Shown in pieces: positions 11,252-23,855 of a stretch of 64,000 nucleotides of DNA (the first letter of the stretch is position 1; each line of letters starts with the position of its first letter). The notes below the pieces were generated by a model, which was given only the letters and a program-made list of their open reading frames with translations, was not told the origin of the DNA and did not search any database. The stretch is taken from contig NC_041021.1 in assembly GCF_004193775.1 (NCBI RefSeq), positions 7,694,651 through 7,758,650 of the forward strand. The letters are read 5' to 3'. Position numbers and translations under genes: made by a program. This DNA is from Glycine soja (lineage: Eukaryota; Streptophyta; Magnoliopsida; Fabales; Fabaceae).

Positions 11252-14200
11252 TCAGTCTTCAGTTATGTCAACATAGTCTCTTTTCAACATCATCAAATTT
11301 CTGTACTGATGCATTCTACTAATATATGGAGTTGGTCACTGCTTTGCTTGAGGATGACAATTCCTAGACCATAACAATGCTAGAGGCGGTAAAGGACAAC
11401 GGTCTTTTAAATAAACCTGTTATACATGTGCAAACAATTTTATGTTATTATAACACAAATGATTGCATAAATTAAAAAATAGGATTATCTTGAATCTACC
11501 TGAACAAAATGATTGTCATAGACGTGACTAATACATATTATGCAGTGCACAGAAGAATCTGTTGGTGGTTGACTTCTAAGAGAAAAGAATGTCATGCTTT
11601 GTTGCAAGGACAATGATACAAGGATTACATTATACCTTGATGCAATGACATATCCCATCTTGATTATATCCATCCACTTATCCATAGTAACCTGAATCAA
11701 ACAAATATACACATCATATTTATTTAAAGTTAATTGTTAAAAAGCAAAACATAAATTACATACCATGGATAATCCATCAACAAGTAGGGACCTCCTTAAT
11801 TCCTCGAATCTCTCTGTGCCACCAAAGAGGTTGATATACTCATCTGACCATTTGCTAAGTTCTTTAAGCAAACGGTTGCGCACCAAGGACCAAGAATCTT
11901 CACCCATACCTAATAAAGCAGAAATCGCATGATATCCACAGTTACCGTCAGCTTTGACATCCATAATGTTCTCAATGAAATCGTGTATCAAGGGATGCAA
12001 TTGATCCAACATCGGCATGGTCCTTCTTGGAATGTGATGTAAGCTCCATTGGAGCTTGTAGGCCTAGGATCTTCTTCATCAATGGATTCCTTTGCTTCTT
12101 GGAAGATAAATGGCAGTAGAATGGAGAAGGAAGAGAGAGAGGAGACGCCACTTCAAGGAGAAGATGAGTCTAGAAGAAGCTCACCACCATAGGAGGCCAT
12201 GGATAAGAGCTTGGAGGAAGAAGGAGATGAATGAAGGGAGAGGGAGAGAAGAGCACGAAATTTTGTGCTCTAAAAGAGCTCTGAAATCTGAAGTTAATAT
12301 TCAAATGATCAAAGTTTTAAAAAAATGCACACACATGACCTCTATTTATAGCCTAAGTGTCACACAAAATTGGAGGAAAATTCAAATTTCACTTGAATTT
12401 GTGGAGCCAAACTTTGGAGCCAAAATTTCACTAATTATGATTAATGAATTTTAGTTATGGTTCAGCCCACTAATCCAAGATCAATTCCAAGATTCTCCAC
12501 TAAGTGTGCTTTGGTATCATGAGGCATGAAAAGCATGAAGGACATGCACAAAGTGTGACTATATGATGTGGCAATGGGGTGTAGTAAGCAAATGCTCACC
12601 TCCCCCTCTAAAATTTAAATGGATTGGGCTTCTACCAATTCAATTAAATTTATTTCCAACCACACAGATCAAATATCCACTTAGTGCATGTGAAATTACA
12701 AAACTACCCCTAATACAAAAACTAGTCTAGGTGCCCTAAAATACAAGGGCTGAAAAAATCCTATATTTCTAGGGTACCCTACCTATAATATGGAGCCCTA
12801 AATACAAGGACCAAATATAATGACATCCTAGTCTAATATGTACAAAGATAATTGGACCCAACCTTGGCCCATGGGCTCAGAAATCTACCGTAAGGTTCAT
12901 GAGAATCCTAGGTCCTTCTTCAGCAGCTCTAGCCTAATCTTCTTGGAGCCTCTTGCTCATGGTTCTAGTGACTGGTCCCTTCCTAGGGAGGATTGCATCA
13001 GAATGCCCTGGTCAGAAGATGATGCACTACGCTTCACTGAAGAATTACTATTTTGCATAGAATGTAAAGCATCAACATACTCCCAGTAAGACGAATCACA
13101 CTTTATTGATCTTTGGTTTCTGTTCATCGGTTTCTTCCGTGCACCTTTAGTGTTGACCTTTTCTGGAGGAGGATACATAAAGTTTTGATCAAGTTATGCA
13201 ATTTCCCGAAGTTTACTATTTAGAGTTACTTTACCACAAACATCAAGTTTCTCAAATCGCTTAGATATGGTTTCCATCTCTTTCGTTATGGTCACTTGGG
13301 GCTCAGGTGACCCTTGGTCTGAAAAACTTAGTCTCCTCCAAAACATATGGATTGAATCTAGTGGGATGCTACCAAGAACATATTTAGATAGCTCACATGC
13401 ACAAGGAAGACTATGCGTAGTTCTCATCACACACCCACAACGAGAAGGATTCTTGCCAACATAATGTACACGCTCATACTCAGCAGCAATTTGATTTAAA
13501 GCATACCTTGAAACCATGCCAAGAAACCTCTTGTATAAGATAACTTTAAAAATATGTCCAACCACATGTGTACTTGTTTCAAAGGATGCTTTAATTTTAG
13601 TGTGTTATAGCGTGATCATGTTGTTCACGGCATCCCAAACACTACATAGGTCTCCAAGGCTATTCTGTAGTACTCTTTTTAAAGCCCAATGAGTAGATTC
13701 AACTCTACATTTCAAATTTACAAAAAACATTAAACAAATACAATAATTAAAAACCATCAATTCATCAACCCTAACACAAAAAGACTAACATTTTCATACC
13801 TGTTTGTTGTTGTATTTCCTAAGTGCATCACCTTATTCGTCCAGGCTGTAACAAATTTTTCTTTGTGGGGAATTATCCATGTTTCGTTAACATAGTCAAC
13901 AAACATTGGCCATGGTGAACAAGCAATTTCAAACTTCTTAAGATAATCATCGAACTGATGTTCCGAAGGACAATCAACCAAACTTCTCTAGGCATCCATG
14001 ACATACTCCCAAGCATTTTTTTGACCAATTAGGGATTTACATTTTGCCTTGACATTCTTGTTGATGTGAAACCCGCACAACAAGTTTGTACACTCAGGGA
14101 ATAAAATTTTCACTGCATTCATCAATGCTAGGTCTCTGTCAGTCACAATAACTCTAGGGAGGGCATCACATCTTAGAAAAAGACCTCGAAACCGTTCTAG

Positions 14201-15187
14201 AGCCCATACCACATTATTAATACGTTCACCCTCCAGATATGTAAAACCAGTAGAGAATGTCATCCCGTTGGTGTCACACCAACAAAGTCAAGTAGTGGGA
14301 GTCTATACCTGTTTGTTTTGTAGGTACTATCTATCAAAAGCACCAAATTACATGCATTGCATAACTTCACTGCATCAGGGTGACACTAAAAGATATAATG
14401 TACCACATCTTCATCCTTTAATCTATGTCAATGAATATATTGATCTCGTTCAAGAAGCTTCATTTGATGTTGCATTTCAGTATCACTTCCTCTAATGGAA
14501 GAACGGTATGCACTTCTTGCATTGTATATTTGTTTGATTGTTCTACAACTATTGGCATTATGCTCCTTTAACATTAGTAGAATGTTTCTTAGTTTGACCA
14601 TTGACTTTGTCATATCAACAATAATTGTCTTCTCATCCTTAGTCAATCACCCAATGTATGAATGTCCAACTAATGACTTGGTCAATTCATGATTATCACT
14701 CCCACACATCAACTTCACCATCCAACCTTGCCCTCTAACCACTGGTTTCCCATGAAACTTGAAGGGACACCCACATTTCCTACTCCCAGTATCTCTTCTA
14801 ACAAAATCTTTCTTCCTAGACCTATACTGACCACTCCTCTCATAACCAATTAACACAAATGAAGTCCTTCATCTCATACCAATGTTTGTGTCTGACCTCA
14901 TAATCACCGCCACAAATCCGTTTTCATGAGCAACTGATCGAGCCCACTGCAAACATCATCTCGGGTAGCAAACACCTACAATGCAGCCCACATAATTTCA
15001 GTCTTCAAAGGGACATTCATTTTATCAATTTAATAACAATAATAAAGATTATTACCTAAGAAGTATTGAACGCATTCGAACAATCAACATGTTGTTCTTC
15101 ATTCACACCAACGTCGTGTTCATTTTCATCATTTGTATCAACTTCTTCAGACATTATATTGTCATACATCCATTGATCTTCATCCAT
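11252..15187 (-). pseudogene. MULE transposase (MURA-like) with C-terminal OTU domain, disrupted
   Basis: Read on the minus strand from a plausible ATG at 15187, the segments in order are: an acidic leader; a FAR1-like Cys/His cluster (about 14900-14650, GSRKCGCPFKFHGKP); the MULE catalytic core, with first Asp in LLIDSTYKTN (about 14340-14310) and second Asp in VIVTDRDLALMNA (about 14150-14105); a SWIM-type Cys/His motif CGCVMRTTHSLPCAC (about 13450-13380); and an OTU-like cysteine protease segment with KADGNCGYHAI (Cys near 11937) and DNHFVQV (His near 11510), ending at 11252. A solo LTR (12035-13000) sits between the SWIM and OTU parts; without it and one target duplication the frame runs through. 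In-frame stops at 14428-14430, about 13988 and 11336-11338, plus frame changes, make it inactive. The OTU part is probably a C-terminal extension of the transposase; a separate gene is possible. Confidence 0.8.
12035..13000 (-). mobile_element. solo LTR, family B, second copy (966 bp)
   Basis: On the plus strand it starts TGATGTAAGC and ends GGATTGCATCA, the reverse of the copy at 7603-8512. The perfect target duplication GAATG is at 12030-12034 and 13001-13005. A TATA-like ctataaatag on the minus strand is at 12342-12351. It interrupts the transposase/OTU pseudogene. Confidence 0.9.
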
Positions 15188-15475
15188 CTTAACAATAGAT
15201 TCAAAATTTTCCACATCACAAACATACAACACTTAACCGCACCATACATATACTAACATACAAAACTGAACGTTATTTTTTACTGCATACCATTTTACAT
15301 GCACTACAATTCATAACCATATATATTGAAAACCAAAAAGCCTATATCAATCTACATACGAATTATTTCAAATGCATGTATAAACAAATAATTTTTATTT
15401 ACAAAATTTGCATCCTAACATATTAATAATGAAGAATTTTTACCAATTTAAAAATCTAAATATACCATACGGATC

Positions 15476-15570
15476 ACTTGATCTGTATGTTTAAATTAAA
15501 CTTACGGATTACATGATCCGTATAAAATATACGGATCATGTAATATGTAAGTTTAATTTAAACATACAGA
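15476..15570. repeat. long imperfect hairpin of atgatccgtat units, right side
   Basis: The arm from about 15490 (gatctgtatgtttaaattaa) pairs with the arm ending near 15568 (ttaatttaaacatacagatc) around a short aaaat centre at about 15530-15536. It is the counterpart of the array at 7508-8566. Confidence 0.7.
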
Positions 15571-15855
15571 TCAACCACTAACTCGCGTACCTCCGACGAC
15601 GTCGCTATCGAACCTACCACTGCAACAATCACCACCGACCGATATCACTTTCACCTCCACCCAAGCTACACCTCACTCAACGAGAAAAATCAACACCAAA
15701 GGAGCCACCAACCCAGAAAGCAAACCATGTGAAATGAAAATGGCACAAACAGGGAACTTATTAAAGAGGAAGAAGACGTAAGGATAATTTTGAAATTACA
15801 AAAAATTGTTGGATGTACAAGCAATAAAGCTGGTGCACCTAACAACACCCTATAT

Positions 15856-17158
15856 ACGGGTCTTATTTTCTGAAGTCCAATCAAGCCCAATAACCCATTG
15901 GATCAGCTCATATTGGTCCATTTTATTTTTTTATCTAAATTTATATAAATACAAAAGAAAAAAAATAAAAAAAATATGAGACCAAATATATGTCCGATTG
16001 AAGTTTTGGACCTATACTTCTTAATTCCAGTTTGGCCGATCATTTTACTGGCTCTACTTATACCCATTCAATTATTTGTACAAGTTTGATTTGCTGATAA
16101 AACAAATTGTATGATAAAATTCTAGGTCCACCTATGACATTAGTTGGCTTATATATTACCTTTCAAAACTCATCAACCCGTCTTTTTTATGATGAAAAAT
16201 TTATCCAACACCTGTTAGTATATCTTAGTACTTTTATTCTCATATTGTATAAAAAGAATGTCAGGACAACAGAATTATAGAAATACTGAATAAAACTAAA
16301 AAGATTTTTATTAATTAACAATTTGTAAATGTGTATCATTCGTTTTATGGTGCATCCTCACATTTTCACTAGTTGGAGGATAAGTTTGTAAATTTTGATA
16401 TTATTTTATATTGATAGAATCACACATTTGTCAGAAGTGTATTATGTTATCTAAAGTGCGACATTTTGGTATAATATCTAAATTATACCCATATATTTCA
16501 AAACTTTATTTTGTAGCAATAAAATGTCACTTCTGTCGTCTGAATATACCACAAGCACTTTGAGTGGCTAAACGTAATTTAACACTTTCAAAAACACATT
16601 TAGCCATTCAAACGTGACTACCTGTTCTCCAAAGTCCAAACCATACAGCATAGCAAGCAATGACTTGTTCTCGAAGTCAATGAAAGTTTGCTGGACAATG
16701 ACTTTTCCACGACAAGTAACCATCCACGACAAGTCGACAAGTAACATCCACCGCAAAATGATAATATATACCTCGAAATGGTGCTAACTAATTTTTAATT
16801 ATCTTGTAAAAGAGTAAATGATATTTTCTATGATCTTTTTCAGAATTATACAAGAGGCGTGGTATAAACTAAACATCATGCACAATGAGTGCATGATTTA
16901 AACTAAAAAACAAAAAATTGGAGGGATAAAAATTGCAAGCTTACACTCAAATGAGAAGCTTGTACTTGTACTTGCTATTGGCAGATTACATGCATTACTT
17001 CTTCCTTTCCAACTCATCAACGTGAGTGGGCATTTTATTCTTTTTCTATAATTACGGGGTTAATAAGATGAAACAATAGGGTGATGAAACGAATAGGGTG
17101 TCCTCTCACTGCTTGAAGCATCCAATTTTTATTTTTATTTTTATGGTAGAACATATTA
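15856..17158. other. AT-rich intergenic DNA
   Basis: No gene recognised. The last part, from about 17100, probably includes the 3' untranslated region of the HMG-CoA lyase gene on the minus strand. I could not fix a polyadenylation site. Confidence 0.5.
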
Positions 17159-20100
17159 TCATATCTTGGAAGCATCAGCTGTGACTCGGCTAAAGGCTAC
17201 CGCGGTCTTTGAGCCAGATGGGCGCCCCAAATGCTTGCCGATGAACTCACCGGCTAACATGAGCTTTCCGAGATCAACGTTGGTTTTCACCCCAAGTCCA
17301 TTCAGCATGTACACAACATCTTCGGTAGCTACATTTCCTGAAGCTCCCTTGGCATAAGGACAGCCACCTAGACCAGCAACTGAAGAATCAACTGCACTGA
17401 TCCCCATCTGTTTAGAAAAGAAATCAATAACGTCCATTAATAACACTGTTAGACTGCAAAAGGATTTTTAATGTTGGCCCAGTTTAAAGTTTAAACTTGT
17501 TATACAAACTAAATTCTACGGAAAAAACAAATTGTTTATAGATGGTATTGTGTCCGTTAATTATAATTGTTCAATGGTTGGTACACCAGTGTAGAACTTT
17601 TATTGCATGTAATGATGATAAAAGATCAATAAACTCTATCAATAGACAAGCAAATAGAGTTCAAGCTATAGTTTGTTGACTTACTTGAAGGGACACAAGA
17701 ATATTTGGAAGGGATTGCCCATAAGTGTCATGGAAGTGGACAGCAAGCTTCTCTGCTGGCACAACAGCCATTACAGCCAAAAGCATTGGAACTACAGTTC
17801 CTGACCACAACAGAATGAACAGAAAACAATATGAGTACAAAGATCATATTTGAGTAACCAATAGAAAGTTTTTATAAAGAATATTCATATTCTGGATTAA
17901 TAGACAAAGAAAAATGCTGGAATCTATCCCGCAAATCTGCCAAGATCTGACATTATTTACTTTGCTTTAGAGCATAACAGACATAGGCAAACAGTCACAT
18001 AAAAAAATTAATAATAAAAGAAAGAAAATTGATAAGCATTCAGGACTCAAGGTTTGAGATTCAAGAATAAGCATAAAAGAAAACAGGTTGCATAGAGTTA
18101 TAAGGAAATAGGACGACCATATTAGATTCCTCCATCAGGTGTAGACTGTAGAGCTTAAAACTCAAAACAGGGTAATGCAGATTGAGGTATAATGTACGAC
18201 AAATGTTTTGGATACTGAACATTCTCAAGACAATTATATTGCCAAGTTAAAAAAAAGGATAAGGTATATCACGATCAACACAAAGCACAGGAAAGGTGAG
18301 TAATAGGCTGATGTTTAGTAAAAAGTGTTTGAAGACAAATGCCAAACAAGGGAATGCTGCCATGAGGCTGATATTATTATGTTCTGTGTGTAGCATAAAG
18401 TTTTCAAAAAGAAAGACATCTAGCTAATTCATTACCGGGAGTACCAACTCCAATTGTGTCCCCAAGTGAGATTTCAAAGCAACCCATATCATATAGTTCT
18501 TTAGCTACATATGCCACTTTTGATGGAGGGATTGGTCCTTCCACTGGGCATCCAACAACGCATGATACATACCTATGAAATTTAAATACAGAGAAACAGA
18601 TTGTAATAAGCAAAACAGAAACAGAACCTCTGTCAATAGAATTTAGTCAATTTACAATATCAACACAAATGGGACTTTTCATGTCCAGTTTTTAAACCTT
18701 GACTTGGTTGACTTTTAAATATATTCCTAGAAGGGTCTTCAGCAATATCATCATGAAATAATATCGAAAAAGCAATACAAATACAGATGTGAAGAATGAT
18801 TTTGAGAAATATTTCATAGGAGTTAGGATCTTATGGGATTGCAATAGGTGTAATGATCAGGAAGGAAAAAGATATTCAAATGTGTGTGCATATATACTTT
18901 CCCTAATACATAAAGTAGAAGTTTGACAAAATCTTCTAATATTGTTCTTCTTATTTCTAAATTGATTTCCTACATGATAAATGACTTAACACAACTTATT
19001 TCAATGTTGTTAATGGTGGAAAGCCAAAAATCCGCCATAAAAATATGGCAGATGGCGTAGCGGAAAATGACGGACAAAATAAAGTATATATATACATATA
19101 AATATCAGTGTTGTTAAATGGCGGCGTCATGGCGGTTTTCCGTGGCGGATTTTCGAAAAAACGCAACCGAATAACGGTGGCATTGCGGGTTTGGGATGGC
19201 GGCGCCATGGCGGCCGCCATAGCCATGGCGGTCGTGGCGGGGTGGCGGAATTTCGTGGGTTTTTGTCCGCGGTAGGAGTTGGGCCGACCCGACCCAACCC
19301 TACCCGGTTATTCATTAAATAAAAGACTCCAAAAGCTTGCCTTCAGCCTACCTGCGTCCCTCCAAAAGCTTACCTTCAAAACCTTCTCTGCCTGCGTAAC
19401 TCCAAGCCGCCGCGACACCACCCCCGGCAGCACGCACGAACGGCGGCGACGAGCTCCGACGACGAGCCCCGACAACGCACGAAGAAGACCCGCGAAGGAA
19501 GAAGACGAAGTCACGAAGAAGAAGAAGAAGACGCGGGTCAGAGCTGCTTTTTTTTTTTATTTTTTTTTGGGCTTTTTGCTGTTTGACACCCCATTTTTCT
19601 GTCTACAGCTTTTTTTTTCCTTTTGCTATTTGACACCCCTTTTTTTTTTTGGAAGGAAAAATATATATATTATTAATATGTAAAATAGTACCAGTGGTAC
19701 CAGAAATATAAATTACAAAGCACCAGAGTGCTGCCCTCCAACCAATAACCCACCCTAAAACAACAGAATTAAGAAAGCCCAGCAGAACATCCAAAGGAAT
19801 TCGAAATATTTGAAGACCAATGATTTAAGCTAGTATTGAAATCTTTATCTTTAGCGTTGAACCAGGACCAAACTAGGTATATAGCATGATCCATAACTTT
19901 ATATGGATCAAAAGGTCTTCCTTGGAAAATCAGGTTGTTTCTATGGTGCCAAATAGAACTAGTCAAGGCACTCCACCATCCACCCCTTATGTCCTGATAT
20001 ACAGGGTCCCCAAAGCCTTCACAGAATTGAGTAAAGTGGCACTTTGGGTGACTTGGAAGGGGTCCTACTACCCGGATCCATCTCATGGATTCCCACCACA

Positions 20101-23100
20101 GACCTTTTGTCAGATTACAATTGAAGAATAGGTGGCCCACATCCTCCTGTGCATTACCACACAAAGGGCAGTTGTGATCCTGGATAGTAATGTTTCTTCT
20201 TAGGAGATTGTCCTTGGTAGGGAGTCTGTTTTTCAGGAGTCTCCAACAGAAAACTGCTACCCGAGGGGGAATTTTCAATTTCCAGATTATGCTATATATC
20301 TTCCCATCTGAGTTTGCTGTACTGGGTTTAGTGTAGAACTTGTAAGCTGATTTAGTAGTGTAATGCCCATGGGGTTCAGCTAACCACACCATAGAATCCG
20401 TACTATGCCTCTGGATAGGAATGGAGCTTATTTCCTCCATAAACTGCACAGCTATATCATTTTCATGATCAAAAAGATTCCTCCTCCACCTGAGATCCCA
20501 CTCCCAGCTATCATTATTAAAATTACCCATACTAGAGATGAGGGTACTTTGCTGTCTACTAATCCGAAAAAGTTGATTATATTTCTGCTCAAGAGTGTAG
20601 TCTGTCCCTAGCCATTTATCAGTCCAGAATTTGATTCTTTCCCCACTCCCAACCTTCCAGGTCAAGTGCTGATTGAAAATATTAGGATCCAACTGATGAT
20701 ATAGCTTTCTAATATCCCTCCACCAGAGAGAGTGACCCCTCTTGTTAGAGCCAAGCTGGAATTCTGACCAATCCCCATATTTAGAGTTTAGAACTCTTAC
20801 CCAAAGCTGCTGTTGGCCAGATGCAAAGGCCCAAATCCATCTACCCATTAAAGCTGTATTGAATTTCGAAATATCCTTTACTCCCAAGCCCCCCCTGTTA
20901 ACAGTCCTTTTTTTTGCTGTTTGACACCCCATTTTACTGTCTACAGCTTTTTTCGTATTTGTTTTTTTCAATTTCAATGAGTTTATATATATGTTTTTTT
21001 TTTTTGTCCGCCATGACATCCGCCATTTTCCGCTACGCCATCCGCCATATTTTTATGGCGGATTTTTTACTTTCCGCCATGAACCGCCATCCGCCATTAA
21101 CAACATTGATAAATATAAATAAAAAAATTAAAAAAAATAATGGATTGCATTCAAATAAACTAAAAAAGTTTCATGAGTCCATACAATAACCAAGTACCAA
21201 CACCAAATAAACTCATTCAAGAGTTCAAACACACCAGAACACTTCCGTTGCCGTCAATGTCGCTTGGTCGTCTGCGTCCTCTCTCTCGGATGAGTCTTGC
21301 TCGGGTCTCTCGCGTGCGTTGTGCGTCGTGCTGCTGGACTGCTGCCGTCGTCGCGCTCGAGAACGTCGTGTGCAGGTGTTGTGTGCGTCACCGTCGCCGC
21401 CGTTCGTGTGCTGGAGACTGCTGCTGGTCGTGCCGCTGAAGACTGTTGTGCTGTTCTGTTCTTGGCTTCCTTCTCGCGCTCTGAGTTTCCTTTTGCAGGA
21501 GAAACTCGGGTAGGGTTGGGTCAGGTCAGCCCAACCCCTGTCGCGCACGTTTTAAAAAAAAAAAACCGCTATTCCGCCATGACCGTCATGGCTATGGCGG
21601 CCACCATGGCGCCGCCATACGCAACCCGAAACGCCACCGCTATTTGGTGGCGTTTTTTCGAAATTCCACGACGCCATTCCGCCATAGCGCCGCCATGGCC
21701 GCTTTTTAATAACACTGACTTATTTAATAAAAAAACTAATGTACCCCGGTGTCAAAGGCTCTTTGCTTCGCAAAGGTATGGGGAGGGTAATTGTACACAG
21801 CCTTCACCTAGCATAAGCAACAAGGCTGTTTTCAGATTCAAGCCCATGACCAACCGGTCACCAAGGAGCAACTTTACTGTTGTGCCAAGGCTCACCCTTA
21901 GTTTACTTTTCTTATTTGCATTCAATTTCATTGGTATGTAAGAGAGAGAAACAAGATAAAAGTAAATTAAATCTTCAGCGCAAAATAAAATTGGTATGTT
22001 TATTTTCCATGCTTCAACTTCAAATTAGAGTCATATATGTCAAAAACAGCTAAAACACAAAAACAGATGCCCTGGAACAGAACATTTAGAAAAACCATCA
22101 ATGTAGCATAAATTCATTAACTAATATATACAGGTACCACCCACAAAGAAATTGGAGGGCAATAAAAGCAAATTGATCAGTAAATATCAAAATGGGAAAT
22201 AAAAATTTTCAAAGCTTTCTATCTGGCATAAATGCACACTTAAAAAATATTGAAATAGAGAGGATTTATGGATTCTTAGAATGATGAAGGAGAAAACAAA
22301 AGGCATACCCTCGAACAGGAATAGAGAGCTGTTTAGCAGCCCGAGTAACAGCTCGATAGCGGACAAGGCTTTCTTCTATGCTACAATTAATGTTTGATTT
22401 TGAGAAAGATTCAGAAGCTGATGCAAAAACAGCTACTTCTCTAGCGCCAGCCGCTATAGCAGCTTCAAAACCCTATAATTGTAACAGATCAGACATCTGA
22501 ACATAAATATGCCCATTTATTGTTGCTCTAGCAGTTATTTGCACCTTTAAATTAGGAGTCAGAACTGGCAATCTAATGCCTCCCAGGTTATGAACTGCTT
22601 GCATTACATCCTTTGCATCTGCCAACTGAAAGATACAGAAACAGAATGGTATTCAAGCAGGTAAAATTCAGATCACACTGTAAATAAGTTAGTCTAGAAA
22701 GGATATCAACTAGTACTATAGTTGTCCATATATAATTACTGAATGAACAAATTTTTCTTACAAATTAATTCCTCTCACTTTCTATTTGTGCTCAAAACAA
22801 TGATTTTCAACTTTTGTTTAAATTTTCATGATATTGAGAAATATGTTGATTTAAATGCACCAAGAAGAAAGTTTACCACAACAATCATTCGTAATATCAA
22901 TGTCAGAAAATAAATATGGTAAAGCCATTATACCTGAGGAACCCATTTGGGAGATACAAAACTAGTAGCTTCAATGACGGATAACCCAGAAGATGCCAAT
23001 CTATGAATCAATTCAATCTTTACATCTGTTGGTACAATGTTTTTCTCATTTTGTAATCCATCCCTTGGACCAACTTCAACTATCTTTACAAAGTTTGGTA

Positions 23101-23855
23101 TACCTTTCATAAACTGCATTGCCCAATTAAAATTGTATGTTACTTACCAGCCAAAGAAATATGATACAATCAACCAACTACAGAAAGCATAAATGTGTAA
23201 CATAAATGTCAAATGAAAACACAAAAAGAGGCAGTATATGGATAACTAATTTTGTAGCTGGAAAGAAATTATTGAACAAAATGTACCGCAGCCATTGCAT
23301 TACCTTATATGCCATATCCTGTACATTTTTGTTATTGTTCTGTGGACTATACTGGTAATCTGAGGTGTAAAATGAATTATCAATCATTCCAAATTTCATC
23401 GAATTCCTCCCCATGGTCATAGACTTTTGACTGAAAGTGTCACCTCGGGACAGGTCCCTTCTTTGCCTTCTCCACGGGAATGTCTCTTCTGTATACTCTT
23501 CACTGTCTTCACTTTACCAAAGATAGGCATAAGAGGTAAAGTTATGAATAAAGTAGGCTGAAATAGGTTAAATAATATGTGACCAAAGCGAAAGGAATGT
23601 ATAAGAATACAAAAATAGGTCAAATGATGAATAAATATATGCATCACTGTTGACTTGTAGAAAATTGCAATTTTTTACTCACTTGCAGCTGTTTGATGTG
23701 CTGCAGCTTCGTCCTTCAATCCAGCAGTTTCCCAAACCCAAATTAAAATTATCTACTCTGGGACAGCAAGCAGCGGATGAGAACCTCTGGATTCTATCTA
23801 TGGTACTCATGCTTGGCAACTTGTCAAGGCCAAGTGGCTCCTCCAAACTTGACAT
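17159..23855 (-). CDS. HMGCL: hydroxymethylglutaryl-CoA lyase
   Basis: The enzyme cleaves HMG-CoA to acetyl-CoA and acetoacetate, the last step of leucine breakdown; in plants it is thought to act in mitochondria. Eight coding exons, all with GT-AG borders and matching phases: 23683-23855, 23304-23511, 22934-23113, 22545-22625, 22309-22472, 18436-18572, 17685-17800 and 17159-17407. Spliced, they encode 435 residues starting [15 protein letters not shown] and ending TADASKI. Expected active-site features are all present: [12 protein letters not shown] (Arg144, Asp145), the metal-binding HFHDTYGQ (His336, His338), and the family signature [14 protein letters not shown] (catalytic Cys369). The first about 125 residues form the variable N-terminal extension of plant homologues. 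The start was chosen because upstream codons are intronic and the N-terminus matches plant lyases. The frame is intact; the intron between coding exons 5 and 6 (18573-22308) is swollen by mobile elements. Confidence 0.95.
19106..21108. mobile_element. inner hAT element, same family, inverted
   Basis: It starts CAGTGTTGTTAAATGGCGG and ends CCATTAACAACATTG. So the end type found on the right of the outer element is on the left here, and vice versa. The perfect 8-bp target duplication ATAAATAT is at 19098-19105 and 21109-21116. It carries a nested LINE (19640-20904). No transposase was recognised. Confidence 0.85.
19640..20904 (-). mobile_element. 5'-truncated LINE inside the inner hAT
   Basis: The poly(A) tail is the T run at 19640-19650. 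The minus-strand coding remnant runs from 20904 to a stop at 19769-19771. It holds the C-terminal part of a plant L1-type ORF2: [20 protein letters not shown] after the reverse transcriptase, then the zf-RVT motif [20 protein letters not shown] with [18 protein letters not shown], ending near SCSAGLS-like residues. The reverse-transcriptase core is missing, so it is truncated. The target duplication is about 21 bp (ccttttgctatttgacaccc at 19619-19638, with a version carrying extra T at 20906-20929). The coding remnant has no internal stop, which suggests a young insertion. Confidence 0.85.
21727..21898 (-). mobile_element. Au-like SINE
   Basis: On the minus strand it begins gggtgagccttggcacaaca (21898 down), which fits the A box of a tRNA-derived Au SINE. 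A degenerate B box with gggcttgaatctg follows, then aggctgtgtacaattaccct, and a T-rich end near 21727-21737. It abuts the right target duplication of the outer hAT. RNA polymerase III boxes are recognisable but changed. Family membership is from remembered consensus features. Confidence 0.7.

Larger units (their letters stand above)
7250..15855. mobile_element. decayed Mutator-like element carrying PMD and OTU sequences
   Basis: This composite region contains a plant-mobile-domain pseudogene on the plus strand and a MURA-like transposase/OTU pseudogene on the minus strand, converging near 11000-11250. Arrays built on the palindrome around tgatccgtat flank the two genes (7508-8566 and 15476-15570). 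Two solo LTRs interrupt it. Each flank looks like an untranslated leader running inward; the left one ends caag/gtaagc at 7447-7456, a plausible splice donor. The right end may be at about 15853, where ggtgcacctaacaacaccc resembles MULE termini as I remember them. I could not find the matching left terminus, so the outer limits are approximate. Confidence 0.6.
19002..21717. mobile_element. outer hAT element in the HMGCL intron
   Basis: The left end is CAATGTTGTTAATGG and the right end is the complement of CAGTGTTATTAAA. The perfect 8-bp target duplication ACTTATTT is at 18994-19001 and 21718-21725, the length typical of hAT. Both subterminal regions are dense in ccgccat/atggcgg motifs. No hAT transposase is seen, so it is non-autonomous. 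It contains a second element of the same family in opposite orientation (19106-21108). The remaining body (21117-21480) is GC-rich and codes for nothing I recognise. Confidence 0.85.

Noticed and set aside
12110..12454. 114-residue open frame on the plus strand
   Set aside because: It lies wholly inside the antisense of a solo LTR.
16568..16756. 62-residue minus-strand frame near the HMGCL 3' side
   Set aside because: No recognisable domain or context; chance length in AT-rich DNA.
19279..19683. 134-residue open frame in the inner hAT
   Set aside because: Biased Arg/Ser/Phe composition from GC-rich and T-run DNA, crosses the LINE tail, and matches no family I know.
21297..21941. 214-residue open frame across the outer hAT and SINE
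   Set aside because: It runs through an hAT terminus, the target duplication and the SINE, so it is accidental.
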